Positions 18,870 through 28,179 of a stretch of DNA of 61,101 nt are shown one piece after another. This stretch comes from Flavobacteriaceae bacterium UBA6268 (GTDB lineage Bacteria; Bacteroidota; Bacteroidia; Flavobacteriales; Flavobacteriaceae). The notes beneath the pieces are model-generated. The model made no database searches. It saw only the letters and a list, made by a program, of their open reading frames with translations, and was not told where the DNA came from. The translations under genes and the position numbers were made by a program. Each line of letters begins with the position of its first letter. The first letter of the stretch is position 1. The DNA lies in contig DJVA01000062.1 of assembly GCA_002440705.1 (NCBI GenBank), positions 1 to 61,101 of the forward strand. The letters run 5' to 3'.

Positions 18870-20206
18870 CACAAATTTCTTACGGCTTCCTTAAATTGAC
18901 GCCCACGATCTTCATAATTCTCAAACAGGTCGAAACTGGCACAAGCAGGCGAGAGTAAAACTGTTTCCCCTTTTTCGGCCAATCGATAAGCAACGGCTAC
19001 TGCATCTTTCATGCTTTCGGTCTCTACCATCATGTCTACTACATTGCCAAATGCATTGACGATTTTTTCGTTGTCTACCCCCAAACAGATAATAGCCTTT
19101 ACTTTTTCATTGACGAGGGGGAGTAATTCACTATAATCGTTGCCTTTATCCACGCCCCCAACTATCCAAACTGTTGGTGTTTCCATACTTTCCAGTGCAT
19201 AAAAGGCAGCATTTACGTTGGTAGCCTTAGAATCGTTAATGTAGGTTACATGATTGATTTTCAATACCTTTTCCAAACGATGCTCTACTCCCTGAAAATG
19301 CTCCATGGATTCCCGAATGGTATCCTTCCGTATTTTCAGTAATGTAGCTACTGTGGCTGCTGCCATGGCATTTTTCAAGTTGTGGTTTCCTGTAAGTTGT
19401 AGGTTTGTGATTGGCATGGTAAACGTGTTATGTTTGGTAATTATTTTGATATTTTTTCCTTCCAGAAAGGCCCCTTTTTTCAAAGTTTTTTTAATGGAAA
19501 ATGGTAATGTTTGTGCAGCGATTGGGAATTTTGACAATGCGTTTTCGATTACGGGATCGTCTGTATCGTATATGAAATAATCCTCCTTGGTTTGGTTCAT
19601 TACAATCCGAAACTTGGAAGCGATATACTTGTTAAAGTCTTGATCGTATCGATCCAAATGATCGGGTGTAATGTTGGTGAGCACGGCAATATGGGGCTTA
19701 AATTTTTCGATACCATCCAATTGAAAGCTACTTAATTCCAATACAAAATTCTCATAAGTGTCTTCGGCAACTTCCTCTGCAAAGCTTTTCCCAATATTGC
19801 CCCCAAGCGCCACATTGAGCCCTCCGTCTTCCAACAAACGGTGGGTAAGTGTGGTAGTGGTGGTTTTTCCATTGCTTCCTGTAATCCCAATTATTTTCGC
19901 ATCTGTAAAATGTGATGCAAACTCAATTTCAGAAATGACTTTTATCCCAGCATTCCTGAGTTTAATTACAATAGGAGCATGGTCTGGAATCCCCGGACTC
20001 TTCATAACCACTTCCGCAACAAGAATTTTTGCTTCCGTATGCCCTCCTTCTTCCCATTCCACTGCATGATATTCAAGAACGTTTTTATAGGTTTCCTTTA
20101 TTTTTCCGAAGTCGGAAACAAAAACTTCGTATCCTTTTTTCTTTCCTAAAATGGCCGTGCCTACTCCGCTCTCGCCTGCTCCCAAAATGACCAAACGCCC
20201 CGCCAC
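18869..20206 (-). CDS. murD: UDP-MurNAc-L-Ala--D-Glu ligase MurD
   Basis: 445 residues. It adds D-Glu to UDP-MurNAc-L-Ala. An N-terminal Rossmann domain (ILGAGESGVGTAIL) is followed by the ATP loop ITGSNGKTTTTTL, LTNITPDHLDRY, GVEHRLE, and in the C-terminal domain NDSKATNVNAA and GGVDKGNDY, which are MurD-type. The C-terminus has SPACASFDLFENYEDRG, the usual MurD ending. It starts 2 bases after the mraY stop. Confidence 0.97.
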   Translation of the reverse strand: MAGRLVILGAGESGVGTAILGKKKGYEVFVSDFGKIKETYKNVLEYHAVEWEEGGHTEAKILVAEVVMKSPGIPDHAPIVIKLRNAGIKVISEIEFASHFTDAKIIGITGSNGKTTTTTLTHRLLEDGGLNVALGGNIGKSFAEEVAEDTYENFVLELSSFQLDGIEKFKPHIAVLTNITPDHLDRYDQDFNKYIASKFRIVMNQTKEDYFIYDTDDPVIENALSKFPIAAQTLPFSIKKTLKKGAFLEGKNIKIITKHNTFTMPITNLQLTGNHNLKNAMAAATVATLLKIRKDTIRESMEHFQGVEHRLEKVLKINHVTYINDSKATNVNAAFYALESMETPTVWIVGGVDKGNDYSELLPLVNEKVKAIICLGVDNEKIVNAFGNVVDMMVETESMKDAVAVAYRLAEKGETVLLSPACASFDLFENYEDRGRQFKEAVRNL

Positions 20207-20208
20207 GG

Positions 20209-21432
20209 TTATCTAATTTTAAGCGTTACAATTGTTAATACGGCCAATACAATCCCTACAATCCAAAAGCGTGTTACGATCTTACTTTCATGGTATCCTT
20301 TTATTTGGTAATGATGGTGTAAGGGTGACATTCGAAAAATCCGTCGGCCCTCCCCGTATTTCTTCTTGGTATACTTGAACCAGCTTACTTGCAATACCAC
20401 TGATAGGTTTTCCATCAAGAAAATTCCGCAGAGGATAGGAATGAGCCATTCCTTGCGTATGGCAATGGCAATGACAGCAATGATCCCTCCAATGGTCAAA
20501 CTTCCCGTATCGCCCATAAAAACTTGGGCTGGGTAGGTATTGTACCACAAAAAGCCAATAAGGGCTCCCACAAAAGACATGATAAAAATGGTCAACTCAC
20601 CGGTATTGGGGATGTACATGATGTTTAGGTAATCGGAAAAAATTACGTTACCGGAAACCCAGGCAAATATGGCCAGGGTTACCCCAATGATCGCCGAGCT
20701 TCCCGCAGCAAGTCCGTCGATTCCATCGGTTAAATTGGCTCCATTGGAAACTGCAGTGATGATAAAAATGACGATGGGTATGAAAATAATCCACGCATAC
20801 TTTTTGTAATCGTCTCCCATCCAAGTGACCAATTTTTCATAATTGATTTCATTGTCTTTAACAAAGGGAAGGGTCGTTAACAACGTTTTTTCTTCGGCGT
20901 AAAAATCGTTACTCGCATTTTGGGCAACCTGATGGGGCACGTCCAATTTTTCGCGACGTACTGTAATATCGTCATGAAAATACATGGTGGCACCAACAAT
21001 GATCCCCAAACCTACTTGTCCAAACACCTTGAATTTTCCCGGTAGCCCAGCTTTATCTTTCTTGAATTTTTTGATGTAATCGTCAATAAACCCGATGGTT
21101 CCCATCCAAACGGTGGTAATTAGCAGCATGATTACGTAAATGTTTTCAAGCTTGGCAAATAGGAGTACGGGCACAATGGTAGCCAGAATAATGATGATAC
21201 CTCCCATAGTTGGAGTACCCGCTTTTTCATTCTGGCCTTCCAGTCCCAGATTACGGATGGTTTCACCAACTTGTTTTCTTTGCAACAACAAGATGATTTT
21301 CTTCCCATATACCGTTGCAATAAACAATGAGAGCATCACGGCCAATGCGGCCCTAAAGGTGATAAACTGAAACAGGCCAGCCCCGGGGACGTTATAGGTT
21401 TTTTCAAGAAAATCGAACAAATAGTACAGCAT
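20209..21432 (-). CDS. mraY: Phospho-MurNAc-pentapeptide transferase MraY
   Basis: 407 residues, polytopic (about ten helices). It transfers phospho-MurNAc-pentapeptide to undecaprenyl phosphate to form lipid I. Motifs: GTPTMGG, the catalytic GFIDDYIKK with the DD pair, NLTDGIDGLA, and the histidine motif SPLHHHYQIKG. It is longer than the E. coli protein (360) because of an extra loop of about 50 residues around 165-215 before the NLTDG motif. It starts one base after the murE stop. Confidence 0.97.
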   Translation of the reverse strand: MLYYLFDFLEKTYNVPGAGLFQFITFRAALAVMLSLFIATVYGKKIILLLQRKQVGETIRNLGLEGQNEKAGTPTMGGIIIILATIVPVLLFAKLENIYVIMLLITTVWMGTIGFIDDYIKKFKKDKAGLPGKFKVFGQVGLGIIVGATMYFHDDITVRREKLDVPHQVAQNASNDFYAEEKTLLTTLPFVKDNEINYEKLVTWMGDDYKKYAWIIFIPIVIFIITAVSNGANLTDGIDGLAAGSSAIIGVTLAIFAWVSGNVIFSDYLNIMYIPNTGELTIFIMSFVGALIGFLWYNTYPAQVFMGDTGSLTIGGIIAVIAIAIRKEWLIPILCGIFLMENLSVVLQVSWFKYTKKKYGEGRRIFRMSPLHHHYQIKGYHESKIVTRFWIVGIVLAVLTIVTLKIR

Positions 21433-21433
21433 C

Positions 21434-22897
21434 TTACTTGTTTAAGTCGGTTAGCATTTGGTTCACAATTTTAAAATCATCAAAATCAAAGCGCTTTCCT
21501 TTTACTTCCTGATAGGTTTCATGTCCTTTTCCAGCTATCAGAACAATATCGCCGGCATGTGCCATCTGGCAGGCAGTTTTAATAGCTTGCTTCCTGTCAG
21601 TAATGGACAAAGTTTTTTTGAAATGTTCTGCAGGCACTCCCCTTTCAATAGCTGCTATGATTGCTTCCGGATCTTCACTTCTAGGGTTGTCGCTGGTAAA
21701 AATGACCTTGGTACTCAATAACGATGCAATCAGTCCCATTTTTGGGCGTTTCTCGGCATCGCGATCCCCGCCACAACCTACTACCGTAATCACTGCTTCA
21801 TTTCCAGTTCGAATGGTATTGATGGTCTCCAATACGTTCTTCAAAGCATCAGGGGTATGGGCATAGTCTACAATGGCAGTAATTTGACTATTGGAAACGG
21901 CATATTGAAACCGACCTTCTACACTTTCCAAAGTACTCATGAGTTTTAGGGTTTCGATACGTTCCAATCCCAAAAGGTCTGCGGTGGCATAAATTGCCAG
22001 TAAATTGTAGGCGTTGAAATGTCCTATGAGCTTTACCCAAAGTTCTTGATTGTCAATTTTCAACAACATCCCGTTGAATTGGTTTTCCAAAATCTGAGCC
22101 TTATAATCGGCAAGTGATTTCAACGCGTAGGTATATTTTTTGGCCTTGGTATTCTGAAGCATTACAGGGCCGTTTTTATCGTCAAAATTGGCAAGGGCAA
22201 ATGCCGACTTTGGCAAGGCGTCAAAAAAGGATTTCTTTACATCCCTATAGCTCTTGAAATCCTTATGGTAGTCCAAATGATCGTGGGATAAGTTGGTAAA
22301 AATGCCTCCTGCAAATTTTAAATGCTCGGTACGTTTTTGATCGATGCCGTGCGAACTGACTTCCATAAAACAATAGGCCAATCCCTGATCGACCATTTCC
22401 CTTAGGTATCGGTTAATGGTTAAGGAATCGGGCGTTGTGTGTGTAGCAGGATACGATTTGTTAGCCACTTTAATGTTTACTGTAGACAATAAGCCGGTAG
22501 CATAACCTGCTTTGGTAAACAATTGGTATAATAAAGTAGCGATGGTGGTTTTACCGTTAGTTCCGGTAACCCCAACCAAATAAAGCGCTTCCGAGGGGTT
22601 GTCATAATAATTGGCTGCCATGATGGCCAATGCCTTGTGGGTGTCGGGCACCTGTACGTAAGTAATGCCATTAATGAAGCTTTCGGGCAATTGTTCACAT
22701 ACAATGGCCAATGCCCCTTTATCTGCAGCCATCTTTAGAAATTGATGTCCGTCCGAGAGCATTCCCTTAAGTGCCACAAAAACATCGTTAAGCCCTACTT
22801 TTCGCGAATCGAATTCGATATTATGAATGGCCACCGAGGTATCCCCTACTATTTTTTCAAGGGTTACCTTGTACAATATGTCCTTTAATACGGTCAA
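21434..22897 (-). CDS. murE: UDP-MurNAc-tripeptide synthetase MurE (meso-DAP type)
   Basis: 487 residues. It adds the third amino acid to UDP-MurNAc-L-Ala-D-Glu. Motifs: ATP loop GVTGTNGKTTIA, TNLSHDHLDYH, VEGRFQYA, DYAHTPDAL and, in the C-terminal domain, TSDNPRSEDP. The DNPR tetrad marks meso-diaminopimelate-adding enzymes as opposed to lysine-adding ones, so the cell wall is predicted to be of the DAP type. The ftsI stop region overlaps its start by 4 bases. Confidence 0.96.
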   Translation of the reverse strand: MTVLKDILYKVTLEKIVGDTSVAIHNIEFDSRKVGLNDVFVALKGMLSDGHQFLKMAADKGALAIVCEQLPESFINGITYVQVPDTHKALAIMAANYYDNPSEALYLVGVTGTNGKTTIATLLYQLFTKAGYATGLLSTVNIKVANKSYPATHTTPDSLTINRYLREMVDQGLAYCFMEVSSHGIDQKRTEHLKFAGGIFTNLSHDHLDYHKDFKSYRDVKKSFFDALPKSAFALANFDDKNGPVMLQNTKAKKYTYALKSLADYKAQILENQFNGMLLKIDNQELWVKLIGHFNAYNLLAIYATADLLGLERIETLKLMSTLESVEGRFQYAVSNSQITAIVDYAHTPDALKNVLETINTIRTGNEAVITVVGCGGDRDAEKRPKMGLIASLLSTKVIFTSDNPRSEDPEAIIAAIERGVPAEHFKKTLSITDRKQAIKTACQMAHAGDIVLIAGKGHETYQEVKGKRFDFDDFKIVNQMLTDLNK

Positions 22898-24885
22898 GAT
22901 AGATTGAGTATTATTTGTTGTCCTTTACGGATGGGTTGACCGGAGGGAATGGATTGTTGAACGACTTCACCTTGCCCTTGGGCAATGACCTTCATTCCCA
23001 GGTTTTCAAGCAACGAAATAGCATCCATGGCCGTCATGCCAATCACATCGGGTACTTGCCGTGCATTTTCGCGCAGTTTTTTTCCATACCTATCATAATC
23101 GGATGCCACAGAAGGAAGCACGGGTGTTTTTTCACTTACTTCATCAATTAATGGAGTATCCGTATATATTTTTTGGGCAATTCTTTTGAAAACCGGCCCC
23201 GTAACATCAGCACCATAATAGCCCTTTTTGGTACTTGGCTTGTGGATGACTACAATGCACGAATACTTGGGATTGTCTGCCGGAAAATAACCAGAAAAGG
23301 AGGAAATGTATTTTCGGTCTTTATCCCAGCCCTCAATCCAGTATTCAGTCCGTGCCGTACCAGTTTTGCCAGCCATCGGGAAGTTTTCCGAATAAAGGCT
23401 CTTCCCTGTACCACGTTGAACGATGTTCTTAAGGATGTCCTGTATTTCTGAAAGGGTTTTATCTGAACAAATTTTTGGGTTTATAATTTCGGCGTCAAAC
23501 TTCTCCGTCTTTTGGTTGGACCTTCTAATTTCCTTAATAAACCTAGGTTTTACAAGCGTGCCGTTGTTGGCTATGGCGTTATAAAAAGCAAGGGTTTGGA
23601 GCGGGGTAATTTTTAAATTATATCCATAGGCCATGGACGGTAATGCATTTTTGCTCCACTTTTTGTCTCCTGGTTCGGGGATTTCGGGTTTTCCTTCTCC
23701 ATTGATGGGAATCCCAAGTGGTTGGTTAAGATGCCAATCTTTAAAATGATCAATAAATTTTTGTGGGGTTTTGGCGTAGTGGTCATCTACGATTGTGGCC
23801 AAACCAATGTTGGAAGAAACCTCTAATGCCTTGGCTGCTGAAATTTTTCCATGGCCTTTGGTATCAGTAATGGTACGCCCATAAAATGGTTTGCTCCCCA
23901 ATCGGGTATCTACTACTGTTGCAGTATCAATAACACGATCTTCCAAAGCGGCCATAAAAGCCATGGTTTTGAATGTAGAGCCTGGTTCATGGCTTTCCCA
24001 AATAGCGTAATTAAATTTTTCATAATACGTTCCAGCACGGGTACGGCCCAAATTGGAAATCGCCTTTACCTCGCCTGTTTTAACTTCCATCACAATCACA
24101 CAACCATGATCGGCTTCGTAATACTCCATTTGTTTCAGGAGGGCATGATGGGCAATGTCCTGGATGTTTACATTGATTGTTGTTAGGATATCGAAACCAT
24201 CTTGAGGTTCTACTTCGTTTTCGTCTGAAACAGGTTTCCACTGCCCTTGTGCAATTTTTTGCTTCATCCGTTGGCCGTTCTTCCCTTTCAAAAAAGCATC
24301 GAATGCCCCTTCAAAACCCACCTCGTAAATTCCCTTTTCATTGGCCTGATTTCCAACCAAACGTTCCCCAATCTTTCCAAGAGGGTGTTCCCTTACAGTG
24401 TGTTGTTCTACTATTATTCCGCCCCTATAAGGCCCTTTGTTGAACAAAGGCATGTGCTTTACCTTGATGTAATCGGAATAGCCCAGCCCCTTGGCAACCA
24501 ATAGGTACCGATTGCCATCGGCACGGGCTTTACGAAACATGGCTTGATAATGGGAGACCGGTTTGTTGAAGAGCTGGGACAGTTCTTTGCAAAGGGGCTG
24601 TAATTGCGCATTGAAATCTTCCGAGGTTACCGTTACAGCGTCAAAACGAATGTCATACTTTGGAACAGAAGTAGCCAGTAAACTTCCATCGTCCGCAAAA
24701 ATATTTCCCCGGTTTGCAGGAATTACAAAGTTATGGGTGGTATTGAGCGTGGCCAACTCCCTATATTTATCGCCTTCCACAAACTGAATCGCTACCAATT
24801 TGTACACAATGAGCGCTGCAAAAATGAACATCCCCCCTGCTACAAAATAAAACCGATTCAATATGTTTCTTTCCGATACGGCCAC
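22894..24885 (-). CDS. ftsI: Septal transpeptidase FtsI (PBP3-like) with C-terminal PASTA domain
   Basis: 663 residues. A class B penicillin-binding protein: N-terminal anchor helix (about 10-30), PBP dimerisation domain (about 50-225), then the transpeptidase with the catalytic Ser in EPGSTFKTM, SSN in EVSSNIGLA and KTG in MAGKTGTART. The last about 60 residues form one PASTA domain (VPDVIGMTAMDAISLLENLG). PASTA is absent from E. coli FtsI but usual in the Bacteroidota and in SpoVD-type proteins. It crosslinks septal peptidoglycan with FtsW. It overlaps ftsL by one base. Confidence 0.95.
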   Translation of the reverse strand: MAVSERNILNRFYFVAGGMFIFAALIVYKLVAIQFVEGDKYRELATLNTTHNFVIPANRGNIFADDGSLLATSVPKYDIRFDAVTVTSEDFNAQLQPLCKELSQLFNKPVSHYQAMFRKARADGNRYLLVAKGLGYSDYIKVKHMPLFNKGPYRGGIIVEQHTVREHPLGKIGERLVGNQANEKGIYEVGFEGAFDAFLKGKNGQRMKQKIAQGQWKPVSDENEVEPQDGFDILTTINVNIQDIAHHALLKQMEYYEADHGCVIVMEVKTGEVKAISNLGRTRAGTYYEKFNYAIWESHEPGSTFKTMAFMAALEDRVIDTATVVDTRLGSKPFYGRTITDTKGHGKISAAKALEVSSNIGLATIVDDHYAKTPQKFIDHFKDWHLNQPLGIPINGEGKPEIPEPGDKKWSKNALPSMAYGYNLKITPLQTLAFYNAIANNGTLVKPRFIKEIRRSNQKTEKFDAEIINPKICSDKTLSEIQDILKNIVQRGTGKSLYSENFPMAGKTGTARTEYWIEGWDKDRKYISSFSGYFPADNPKYSCIVVIHKPSTKKGYYGADVTGPVFKRIAQKIYTDTPLIDEVSEKTPVLPSVASDYDRYGKKLRENARQVPDVIGMTAMDAISLLENLGMKVIAQGQGEVVQQSIPSGQPIRKGQQIILNLS

Positions 24886-25205
24886 TACTTGGTTCCTTTT
24901 TTAATGATGATTTTTTGTGGTGGGATTTCAGAGGGAAATAACCCCCTGCTTTCCATAGCATTAATAATTCGTGTTTCCATTTTGGCGCGCATCAGTTGCA
25001 TGCGCACATCTACGTATTCACTTTTCAACTCCTTAACTTCATTGTTGAGATTGGCAATTTCATGTACTTTTTTATCGGCTTGATGCGAGCTTGCGATCAT
25101 GACAAGTGCCAATACGGAAAGGAAAATGATGAACCGCCAATTTTTAAAGGCATCATCACTTACCAAAAACGTTCCTTTAATGATATGGTAAAAGCTCTTT
25201 TTCAT
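24885..25205 (-). CDS. ftsL: FtsL-like division protein
   Basis: 106 residues from the ATG at 25205 (MKKSFYHII), one base after the rsmH stop. A longer version starting at 25235 inside rsmH is less likely. A short cytoplasmic segment precedes one transmembrane helix (about residues 25-42, FIIFLSVLALVMIASS) and then a periplasmic coiled coil (about 45-85). The layout and the position between rsmH and ftsI are those of FtsL, which recruits the FtsW/FtsI synthase. No FtsB partner is in the window. Confidence 0.85.
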   Translation of the reverse strand: MKKSFYHIIKGTFLVSDDAFKNWRFIIFLSVLALVMIASSHQADKKVHEIANLNNEVKELKSEYVDVRMQLMRAKMETRIINAMESRGLFPSEIPPQKIIIKKGTK

Positions 25206-25206
25206 G

Positions 25207-26100
25207 CTATTTTTCCGCAATCCTAAGTTTGGCACTGCGTGCCCTGCTATTCCGTGAAATCTCTTCCTCTGAAGGAACGATAAACTTCCCTATGGCCCTG
25301 AAAGGAACTTCGGCCCTTCCGTAAATATCTTTTTCCGGCTCTCCCTCAAACAGCCCATTGCGCATAAAGCGCTTTACCAGCCGGTCTTCCAACGAATGGT
25401 AGGAAATCAAACTCAAACGCCCTCCCGTTTTCAAGACTTCTGTTGTTTGTAATAAAAACTCTTTTAATACCTCCAATTCTTGGTTTACTTCAATGCGTAT
25501 GGCCTGGAACACCTGCGCCAAAATTTTATGTTCCTTGTGCTTGGGTACAAACTTGCCCAAAGCGGCCTTCAGTTGCTCGCTGGTTGTGATGGGCTTTGTT
25601 TTTCGAAAGGTTACAATCATACGGGCCATACCAGCCGCAGCTCGTAATTCGCCATACTCCAAAAGGATTTTCCGAAGATTTTTTTCGTCATAATCATTGA
25701 TTACCTCTACTGCCGATAGTGCTGCATGCTGGTTCATGCGCATGTCCAAAACCGATTCGAATCTTGTCGAAAACCCACGCTCAGGCTCATCAAATTGATG
25801 TGAAGAGACCCCAAAGTCTCCCAATATCCCATCCACTGAAGTATGCCCGTAAAAACGAAGGAATCGCTTCAGGAACCTAAAGTTTTCATTGATGAGCATG
25901 AAACGCGGATCGTCGATAGCATTTTTAAGAGCGTCTTTATCTTGATCGAAAGCCAATAACTTTCCTTTTTCATTGAGTCGCTTAAGGATTTCCATGGAGT
26001 GTCCGCCGCCGCCAAAGGTAACATCCACATAAACCCCGCCAGGTTGGATGTTGAGACCATCTACGGACTCCTTCAGCAAAACCGGGTTATGATACTCCAT
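25207..26100 (-). CDS. rsmH: 16S rRNA (cytosine-1402-N4)-methyltransferase RsmH (MraW)
   Basis: 297 residues from the ATG at 26100 (MEYHNPVLLKESVDGL), where RsmH proteins normally begin. Just upstream is a purine-rich AGGAGAAGG that could act as a ribosome site, unusual in this phylum. A start 6 codons earlier is possible. SAM-binding motif DVTFGGGGHS, then ILGDFGVSSHQFD, RGFSTR, EVNQELEVL and SYHSLEDRLVK, all typical of the family. The start lies within the last codons of mraZ (14-base overlap). Confidence 0.95.
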   Translation of the reverse strand: MEYHNPVLLKESVDGLNIQPGGVYVDVTFGGGGHSMEILKRLNEKGKLLAFDQDKDALKNAIDDPRFMLINENFRFLKRFLRFYGHTSVDGILGDFGVSSHQFDEPERGFSTRFESVLDMRMNQHAALSAVEVINDYDEKNLRKILLEYGELRAAAGMARMIVTFRKTKPITTSEQLKAALGKFVPKHKEHKILAQVFQAIRIEVNQELEVLKEFLLQTTEVLKTGGRLSLISYHSLEDRLVKRFMRNGLFEGEPEKDIYGRAEVPFRAIGKFIVPSEEEISRNSRARSAKLRIAEK

Positions 26101-26560
26101 CGTCCTTCTCCTTGGCATTCCCCATCACTTCTTCTGCCAAATCGGCAAAATCGTTAGCGGCGTCATCAATTGCCTTTTCATATTTTTCACGGTCCCAGAT
26201 TTCCACGATGGTAATGGCAGAAGAGACCACAATCTCTTTCCCAATACCGGCAAACGCCATCAAGTCCCTTGGAATATTTAGGCGTCCTGTTGCATCCATT
26301 TCAACGGTTCGGACCCCCGCAGTAAACCGACGGATGAAGTCGTTATTTTTTCGATTGAAACGGTTCAGGGAACTTACCTTCTCCATCAATTTTTGCCATT
26401 CCTCCATGGGATAGAGTTCCAGGCAAGGCTGAAATACCGCACGCTTAATCACAAACCCGGAAGTGGCTACGGGCGCCAACTGCTTTTTCAAGTCGGCCGG
26501 AACCATGACCCGTCCTTTCGTATCAGCCTTGCAATGGTATGTCCCAATGAGATTTAGCAT
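26087..26560 (-). CDS. mraZ: MraZ, transcriptional regulator of the dcw operon
   Basis: 157 residues from the ATG at 26560 (MLNLIGTYHCKADTKGR). The frame is open further up to 26620, but that region holds the promoter and operator, so the downstream start is right. Two AbrB-like SpoVT/MraZ domains are visible, each with the D-x-K/T-G-R signature (ADTKGRVMVP near residue 12, MDATGRLNIP near residue 90). It binds DNA as a ring of subunits and represses its own operon in E. coli. Matching operator repeats lie just upstream. Confidence 0.95.
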   Translation of the reverse strand: MLNLIGTYHCKADTKGRVMVPADLKKQLAPVATSGFVIKRAVFQPCLELYPMEEWQKLMEKVSSLNRFNRKNNDFIRRFTAGVRTVEMDATGRLNIPRDLMAFAGIGKEIVVSSAITIVEIWDREKYEKAIDDAANDFADLAEEVMGNAKEKDDGVS

Positions 26561-26587
26561 TTGTATTTCTGAATGGATTATTGAAAT

Positions 26588-26595
26588 CAAATATA
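26588..26595 (-). promoter_or_regulatory. Promoter -7 element of the dcw operon
   Basis: On the minus strand TATATTTG matches TAnnTTTG exactly, 27 bases before the mraZ ATG, predicting a leader of about 20 bases. No TTTG/TTG stands at -33. That place is taken by the MraZ boxes. Confidence 0.6.
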
Positions 26596-26605
26596 AATGA
26601 AAAAT

Positions 26606-26651
26606 CCCACTTTTTACCACTTTTTACCACTTTGTTGATAAGTTTTACCAC
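26606..26651 (-). promoter_or_regulatory. MraZ operator: 10-bp-phased GTGG boxes
   Basis: On the minus strand three direct repeats GTGGT-AAAAA, GTGGT-AAAAA and GTGGG-ATTTT run in exact 10-bp steps (boxes at 26626-26630, 26616-26620 and 26606-26610). A fourth GTGGT lies 21 bp further upstream (26647-26651). MraZ of other bacteria binds TGGGN repeats separated by 5 bases, the same phase. The boxes cover the region from about -25 to -65, directly over the -33 position, as expected for autoregulation. Confidence 0.75.
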
Positions 26652-26770
26652 TGCGCTTGGTTTTGGAGCATTTCAACTGCGATAAAAATGAAAGGCCCCT
26701 CTTCCAATGGATCGTAACCTCTTAAAGTTCTCAAGCAGTTTTGCTTGGTTAGGTTTCGGTAAAATTTGTT

Positions 26771-26778
26771 TACTTTTG
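26771..26778 (+). promoter_or_regulatory. Candidate -7 element for the alpha/beta hydrolase gene
   Basis: TACTTTTG matches TAnnTTTG, 21 bases before the ATG at 26800. A TTG lies 23 bases upstream of it. The 239-bp gap therefore holds divergent promoters for the dcw operon and for this gene. Confidence 0.5.
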
Positions 26779-26799
26779 CTTTAGGTTTTAAGAATTCTT

Positions 26800-27564
26800 A
26801 TGGCATACCCCCTCAAGAAAGAAGGCAAATATTCCTACCTTGAAATAGGTGAAGGAACTCCTATTGTGATCATGCACGGACTCATGGGAGGGTTGAGCAA
26901 TTTTGATGGTGTGGTGGATTTTTTTCCAAAAAAAGGGTATAAGGTTGTCATTCCCGAACTCCCTATTTATGCCATGCCCATCCTAAAAACCAATGTAAAG
27001 AACATTGCCATTTTTGTGGCAAAATTTATTGACTATAAAGGGTACGACCGAGTGATTCTTTTAGGAAATTCCCTAGGTGGACACATCGGCCTTATGGTGA
27101 CAAAATTATACCCCCACAAAGTGAAAGCACTCGTAATTACAGGAAGTTCCGGGCTCTATGAAAGCGCCATGGGCGAAACCTATCCAAAGCGTGGGGACTA
27201 TGAATACATCAAACAGAAAGCCGAAAACGTCTTTTATGATCCTGCTGTAGCGACCAAGGAAATTGTTGATGAAGTCTATGCCAGTGTCAATGATCGAAAC
27301 AAGCTAATTAGGACCCTTTCCATCGCAAAAAGTGCCATTCGTCACAATATGGCAAAAGATTTGCCCCACATGCCAAATCCAACTTGCATTATTTGGGGCC
27401 GAAACGATACGGTAACACCTCCGGAAGTTGCCGAGGAATTTCACGAATTGTTGCCAGATTCCGACCTTTTTTGGATTGATAAATGTGGCCATGCTGCCAT
27501 GATGGAACACCCCGATGCGTTCAATAAAATTTTATACGACTGGTTACGGGATCGCGGATTTTAA
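26800..27564 (+). CDS. Alpha/beta-hydrolase fold protein
   Basis: 254 residues. Oxyanion region VIMHGLMGG, nucleophile elbow GNSLGG (S91), acid D203 in WGRNDTVTPP and H231 in CGHAAMMEHP: a complete Ser-Asp-His triad. No signal peptide, so cytoplasmic. It resembles hydrolases of the MhpC/BioH type, but substrate cannot be read from sequence. It stands just upstream of engB (9 bases) and is probably cotranscribed with it. Confidence 0.88.
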   Translation: MAYPLKKEGKYSYLEIGEGTPIVIMHGLMGGLSNFDGVVDFFPKKGYKVVIPELPIYAMPILKTNVKNIAIFVAKFIDYKGYDRVILLGNSLGGHIGLMVTKLYPHKVKALVITGSSGLYESAMGETYPKRGDYEYIKQKAENVFYDPAVATKEIVDEVYASVNDRNKLIRTLSIAKSAIRHNMAKDLPHMPNPTCIIWGRNDTVTPPEVAEEFHELLPDSDLFWIDKCGHAAMMEHPDAFNKILYDWLRDRGF

Positions 27565-27573
27565 TTTTCCTAC

Positions 27574-28179
27574 ATGAAAATTTCCTCAGCAGAATTTGTG
27601 ATGAGCAACAGCGATGTTGCACAGTGTCCCAAAGGCCGTTTCCCCGAATACGCCTTTATAGGCAGGTCCAATGTGGGAAAATCTTCCCTCATCAACATGT
27701 TGATGCAACGTAAAAGTCTTGCCAAAACTAGTGGTCGGCCAGGAAAAACCCAACTCATCAATCATTTTCTAATCAATAAAAATTGGTATTTGGTAGATCT
27801 ACCCGGTTACGGCTATGCAAGGGTATCAAAATCCAGCAAAAAAACATTTCAGAAATTTATTACCCAATACTTTGAAAAACGGCAACAACTTGTTTTAGGT
27901 TTTGTATTAATAGACTGCCGTCACGAGCCGCAACCCATCGATTTAGCGTTCATGGAATGGCTTGGTGAAAGCCAAATTCCCTTCAACATTGTTTTTACCA
28001 AGGCCGATAAATTAAAGCCAATGGCGTTGGAAAGAAACCTAAAAGCGTACGAACTTAAAATGTTGGAAAGCTGGGAGGAAATGCCGCAATACTTCATTAC
28101 CTCATCCCAGAATAGCTTGGGTAGGGAGTCGTTGCTTGAATACATCGACAAACTCAATGATTCTTTAAGCGCTCTTTAA
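27574..28179 (+). CDS. engB: Ribosome biogenesis GTPase EngB (YsxC/YihA)
   Basis: 201 residues. G1 GRSNVGKSSLINML, G2 region with SGRPGKTQ, G3 DLPGYGYARV, G4 TKADKLKP and a C-terminal SS in ITSSQNS. This small TRAFAC GTPase assists assembly of the large ribosomal subunit. Its 3' end overlaps the convergent unknown gene by 26 bases. Confidence 0.96.
   Translation: MKISSAEFVMSNSDVAQCPKGRFPEYAFIGRSNVGKSSLINMLMQRKSLAKTSGRPGKTQLINHFLINKNWYLVDLPGYGYARVSKSSKKTFQKFITQYFEKRQQLVLGFVLIDCRHEPQPIDLAFMEWLGESQIPFNIVFTKADKLKPMALERNLKAYELKMLESWEEMPQYFITSSQNSLGRESLLEYIDKLNDSLSAL

Noticed and set aside
11125..26560. Missing murF and ddl as evidence of gene loss
   Set aside because: Both are often encoded elsewhere in Bacteroidota. 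Their absence from the window says nothing about the genome.
26561..26620. Upstream extension of mraZ to an ATG at 26620
   Set aside because: The region holds an exact -7 element and an MraZ box, and the family starts at MLNLIGTYHCKAD (26560).
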